Shown here: positions 4,557 to 5,757 of the stretch, piece by piece | Numbering within the stretch: position 1 is the stretch's first letter | Layout of the letters: the number at the start of each line of letters is the position of its first letter | Origin: Comamonadaceae bacterium | GTDB taxonomy: Bacteria > Pseudomonadota > Gammaproteobacteria > Burkholderiales > Burkholderiaceae | Assembly (NCBI GenBank): GCA_947484245.1 | Contig: CANKOT010000145.1 | Coordinates: forward strand, 1 to 5,757 | Length of the DNA stretch: 5,757 nt | Direction: 5' to 3' | Made by a program: the position numbers and the translations under genes | Notes under the pieces: generated by a model | Databases searched by the model: none | Told to the model about the DNA's origin: nothing | The model's input: only the letters and a program-made list of their open reading frames with translations

Positions 4557-5174
4557 TCAGGCCTTGCGCGCACGACGGAGTTGGTAATCCAAGTGAACCT
4601 TCACAGAAGGCCACTCGGTGTTCAAAATACTGTAGACACACGTGTCGCGAAGTGCGCCCACGGCGTCGGGGTGGGTGTTGATGGCATGGTTGCGCAAAAT
4701 GCCATCTAGTTTGGCACCCAAGCGCTCAATGGCATTGCGACTTTGTTGGTTGAAAAAATGAGTTCTAAATTCGACCGCGATGCAGTTGAGTTGCTCAAAG
4801 GCATGCGCCAATAAAAGACGTTTGCATTCTGTATTGAGACCGGTTCTTTGCACACTGGCGCGGTACCAAGTAGAGCCAATTTCCAAGCGTTTGTTCGGCG
4901 CGTCAATGTTCATGTAGGTGGTCATGCCCACCGCTTGACCATGGGCCATGACCGTGAAGGGCAACATGCTGCCTTGTTCATGCAGTTTCAAGCGTCTGGA
5001 AATTTCTTCGCCCATTTTTTCGGGTGAGGGAATGAGGGTGTACCAATGGCGCCAGAGCTCACCATCCTTGACGACCTCTGCCAGTTGATCCTGATGCAAC
5101 ATGCTCAAAGGCACCAAAGTCACATGTTGACCTTCAAGCTCAAGCTGGTCTGTGAATGAATGATTCGAATTCAT
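4557..5174 (-). CDS. GNAT-family N-acetyltransferase (RimJ/RimL-like)
   Basis: This 205-residue protein has the Acetyltransf_3 layout. An N-terminal LEGQHVTLVPLSMLHQDQL (13-31) precedes the strand AVGMTTYMNIDAPNKRLEIGSTWY (81-104). The acetyl-CoA pyrophosphate loop is QRTGLNTECK (109-118), followed by NCIAVEFRTHFFNQQSRNAIERLGA (130-154), where N-x-x-S-x-x-AIExLGA is the usual end of the fold. RimJ/RimL-like enzymes acetylate protein N-termini or small amines; the substrate here is unknown. ATG 5174 overlaps the stop of the small membrane protein gene (ATGA), and the vWA gene starts 3 nt after its own stop, so it is embedded in and probably translationally coupled within the MoxR-vWA operon. 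The C-terminal tail (QLRRARKA) is basic. Confidence 0.92.
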   Translation of the reverse strand: MNSNHSFTDQLELEGQHVTLVPLSMLHQDQLAEVVKDGELWRHWYTLIPSPEKMGEEISRRLKLHEQGSMLPFTVMAHGQAVGMTTYMNIDAPNKRLEIGSTWYRASVQRTGLNTECKRLLLAHAFEQLNCIAVEFRTHFFNQQSRNAIERLGAKLDGILRNHAINTHPDAVGALRDTCVYSILNTEWPSVKVHLDYQLRRARKA

Positions 5175-5428
5175 TCATTGTCTTTCTTCGATGATGGCTC
5201 GTCTTTTGCGTCTGAGCGCTCACCTTGTTGAGCCTGCCATTTCCGAGCCAATTGCAAACCCAAACCGCCGCCCAAACCCACCAGCAAAATGCCGCCAATG
5301 CTCTCGGTGCCGTAACCACTGGCAAACACATTCCAGCCCAAAAGGCGACCCGCCCAAAAACCCAGGAGTGCGCCTCCCACAAAGCCAACTGCATCGGAGA
5401 TGCCTTCAAAAAGAGGACTGCGCGACAT
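5171..5428 (-). CDS. Small Gly-rich two-helix membrane protein
   Basis: An 85-residue hypothetical protein with two predicted membrane helices, about residues 12-31 (DAVGFVGGALLGFWAGRLLG) and 43-60 (SIGGILLVGLGGGLGLQL). Both carry repeated GxxxG/GG spacing typical of close helix packing. The tail (RKWQAQQGERSDAKDEPSSKKDNE) is charged and likely cytoplasmic. No named family is recognised. ATG 5428 lies 10 nt after the MoxR stop with only a weak ribosome binding site, so translation probably depends on the upstream gene. Its stop overlaps the GNAT start by 4 nt. An alternative 89-codon frame over the same bases (5140-5409) is less likely because it would overlap deeply into the GNAT gene. The position suggests a membrane anchor or accessory for the MoxR/vWA pair, but this is inference from context only. 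Confidence 0.75.
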   Translation of the reverse strand: MSRSPLFEGISDAVGFVGGALLGFWAGRLLGWNVFASGYGTESIGGILLVGLGGGLGLQLARKWQAQQGERSDAKDEPSSKKDNE

Positions 5429-5438
5429 GCTCTGAATC

Positions 5439-5757
5439 TCAGCGGTTGCGTTGGTTCATGAAAACCAACTTTTCAAACAAGCTCACATCTTGTTCGTTTT
5501 TCAGCAAGGCACCCACCAATGGCGGCACGCTGACTTTTTGATCTGCACTTTGTAAGGCCTCTAAAGGAATGTCTTCAGCCACCAAGAGTTTGAGCCAATC
5601 GAGCAGTTCGCTGGTAGAGGGTTTCTTTTTCAAACCAGGCAAGCCGCGAACATCGTAAAAGTTTTTCAAGGCCACAGCCAGCAGCTCTTTTTTCAAATTG
5701 GGGAAGTGCACATCCACAATTTGCTTCATGGTGTCGGCTTCTGGGAACTTGATGTAG
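5439..5757 (-). CDS. MoxR-family AAA+ ATPase, C-terminal fragment (5' end beyond window)
   Basis: The frame is open to the right edge and ends with TGA at 5439-5441, so about 105 C-terminal residues are present. They start YIKFPEADTMKQIVDVHFP and continue with KNFYDVRGLPGLKKKPSTSELLDWLKLLVAEDI, the typical lid/C-terminal region of MoxR ATPases. There, YIxFP follows the arginine-finger segment and KKPSTSELxDW is strongly conserved. The ATG at 5729 is internal. The Walker A and B motifs lie outside the window. These ATPases form hexamers and work with vWA proteins to mature or remodel enzymes. The partner vWA gene is three genes downstream in the same operon. Family assignment is confident; the substrate is not known. 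Confidence 0.88.
   Translation of the reverse strand, partial: YIKFPEADTMKQIVDVHFPNLKKELLAVALKNFYDVRGLPGLKKKPSTSELLDWLKLLVAEDIPLEALQSADQKVSVPPLVGALLKNEQDVSLFEKLVFMNQRNR

Noticed and set aside
4284..4709. 141-codon plus-strand ORF across the vWA/GNAT junction
   Set aside because: It is antisense to the ends of two clear genes, with no ribosome binding site or family pattern.

Overview
The window looks like a piece of a betaproteobacterial chromosome, probably Burkholderiales/Comamonadaceae. That is inferred from the protein styles, the MoxR/vWA/DUF1330 neighbourhood and the tRNA-Arg(CCT) sequence; no species can be named. It falls into three blocks that differ visibly in base composition.

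Block 1 (1-1797, plus strand, GC-rich) holds the end of a beta-rich lipocalin-like (DUF7064/AttH-type) protein and a complete acetyl-CoA hydrolase/transferase-family protein, 15 nt apart, so probably one operon. This looks like the tail of an acyl-CoA, lipid or steroid catabolic cluster. The CoA-transferase has glycine where classical family members have the catalytic glutamate.

Block 2 (about 1798-2955, AT-rich, accessory-looking) contains a stretch of more than 600 nt without a convincing large gene. It does hold a Shine-Dalgarno-led 21-codon ORF (2098-2163), two perfect palindromes back to back (2184-2221) inside a wider repeat-rich segment, and a triple TAAGCA motif just before a two-ORF unit. 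That unit is a 41-codon basic ORF (2415-2540) followed by an 84-codon phage-type 'HGG' zinc-binding protein (2537-2791). The two ORFs meet at A_AAA_AAG_TGA, a canonical -1 frameshift heptamer in the correct phase directly before the stop, with a potential stem 6 nt downstream. Frameshifting would give a 125-residue fusion; the alternative is GTGA stop-start coupling. This is the most unusual signal in the window.

Block 3 (2956-5757, minus strand, moderate GC) looks like ordinary chromosomal backbone. In transcription order it carries the C-terminus of a MoxR-type AAA+ ATPase (cut by the right edge), a small two-helix membrane protein, a GNAT acetyltransferase, a CoxE/COG3825-type vWA protein, a DUF1330 protein and tRNA-Arg(CCT). 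Gaps are 10 nt, a 4-nt ATGA overlap, 3 nt, 29 nt and 12 nt, so the five protein genes look like one operon. MoxR ATPases and vWA proteins commonly act as a chaperone-like pair; here two extra genes sit between them.

The tRNA 3' end faces the AT-rich block and the foreign-looking blocks 1-2. This is the geometry expected for an element integrated at a tRNA gene, but no integrase or second attachment-site copy lies in the window. The tRNA also has an odd acceptor region: a G4-A69 mismatch and a perfect acceptor complement displaced 6 nt upstream.
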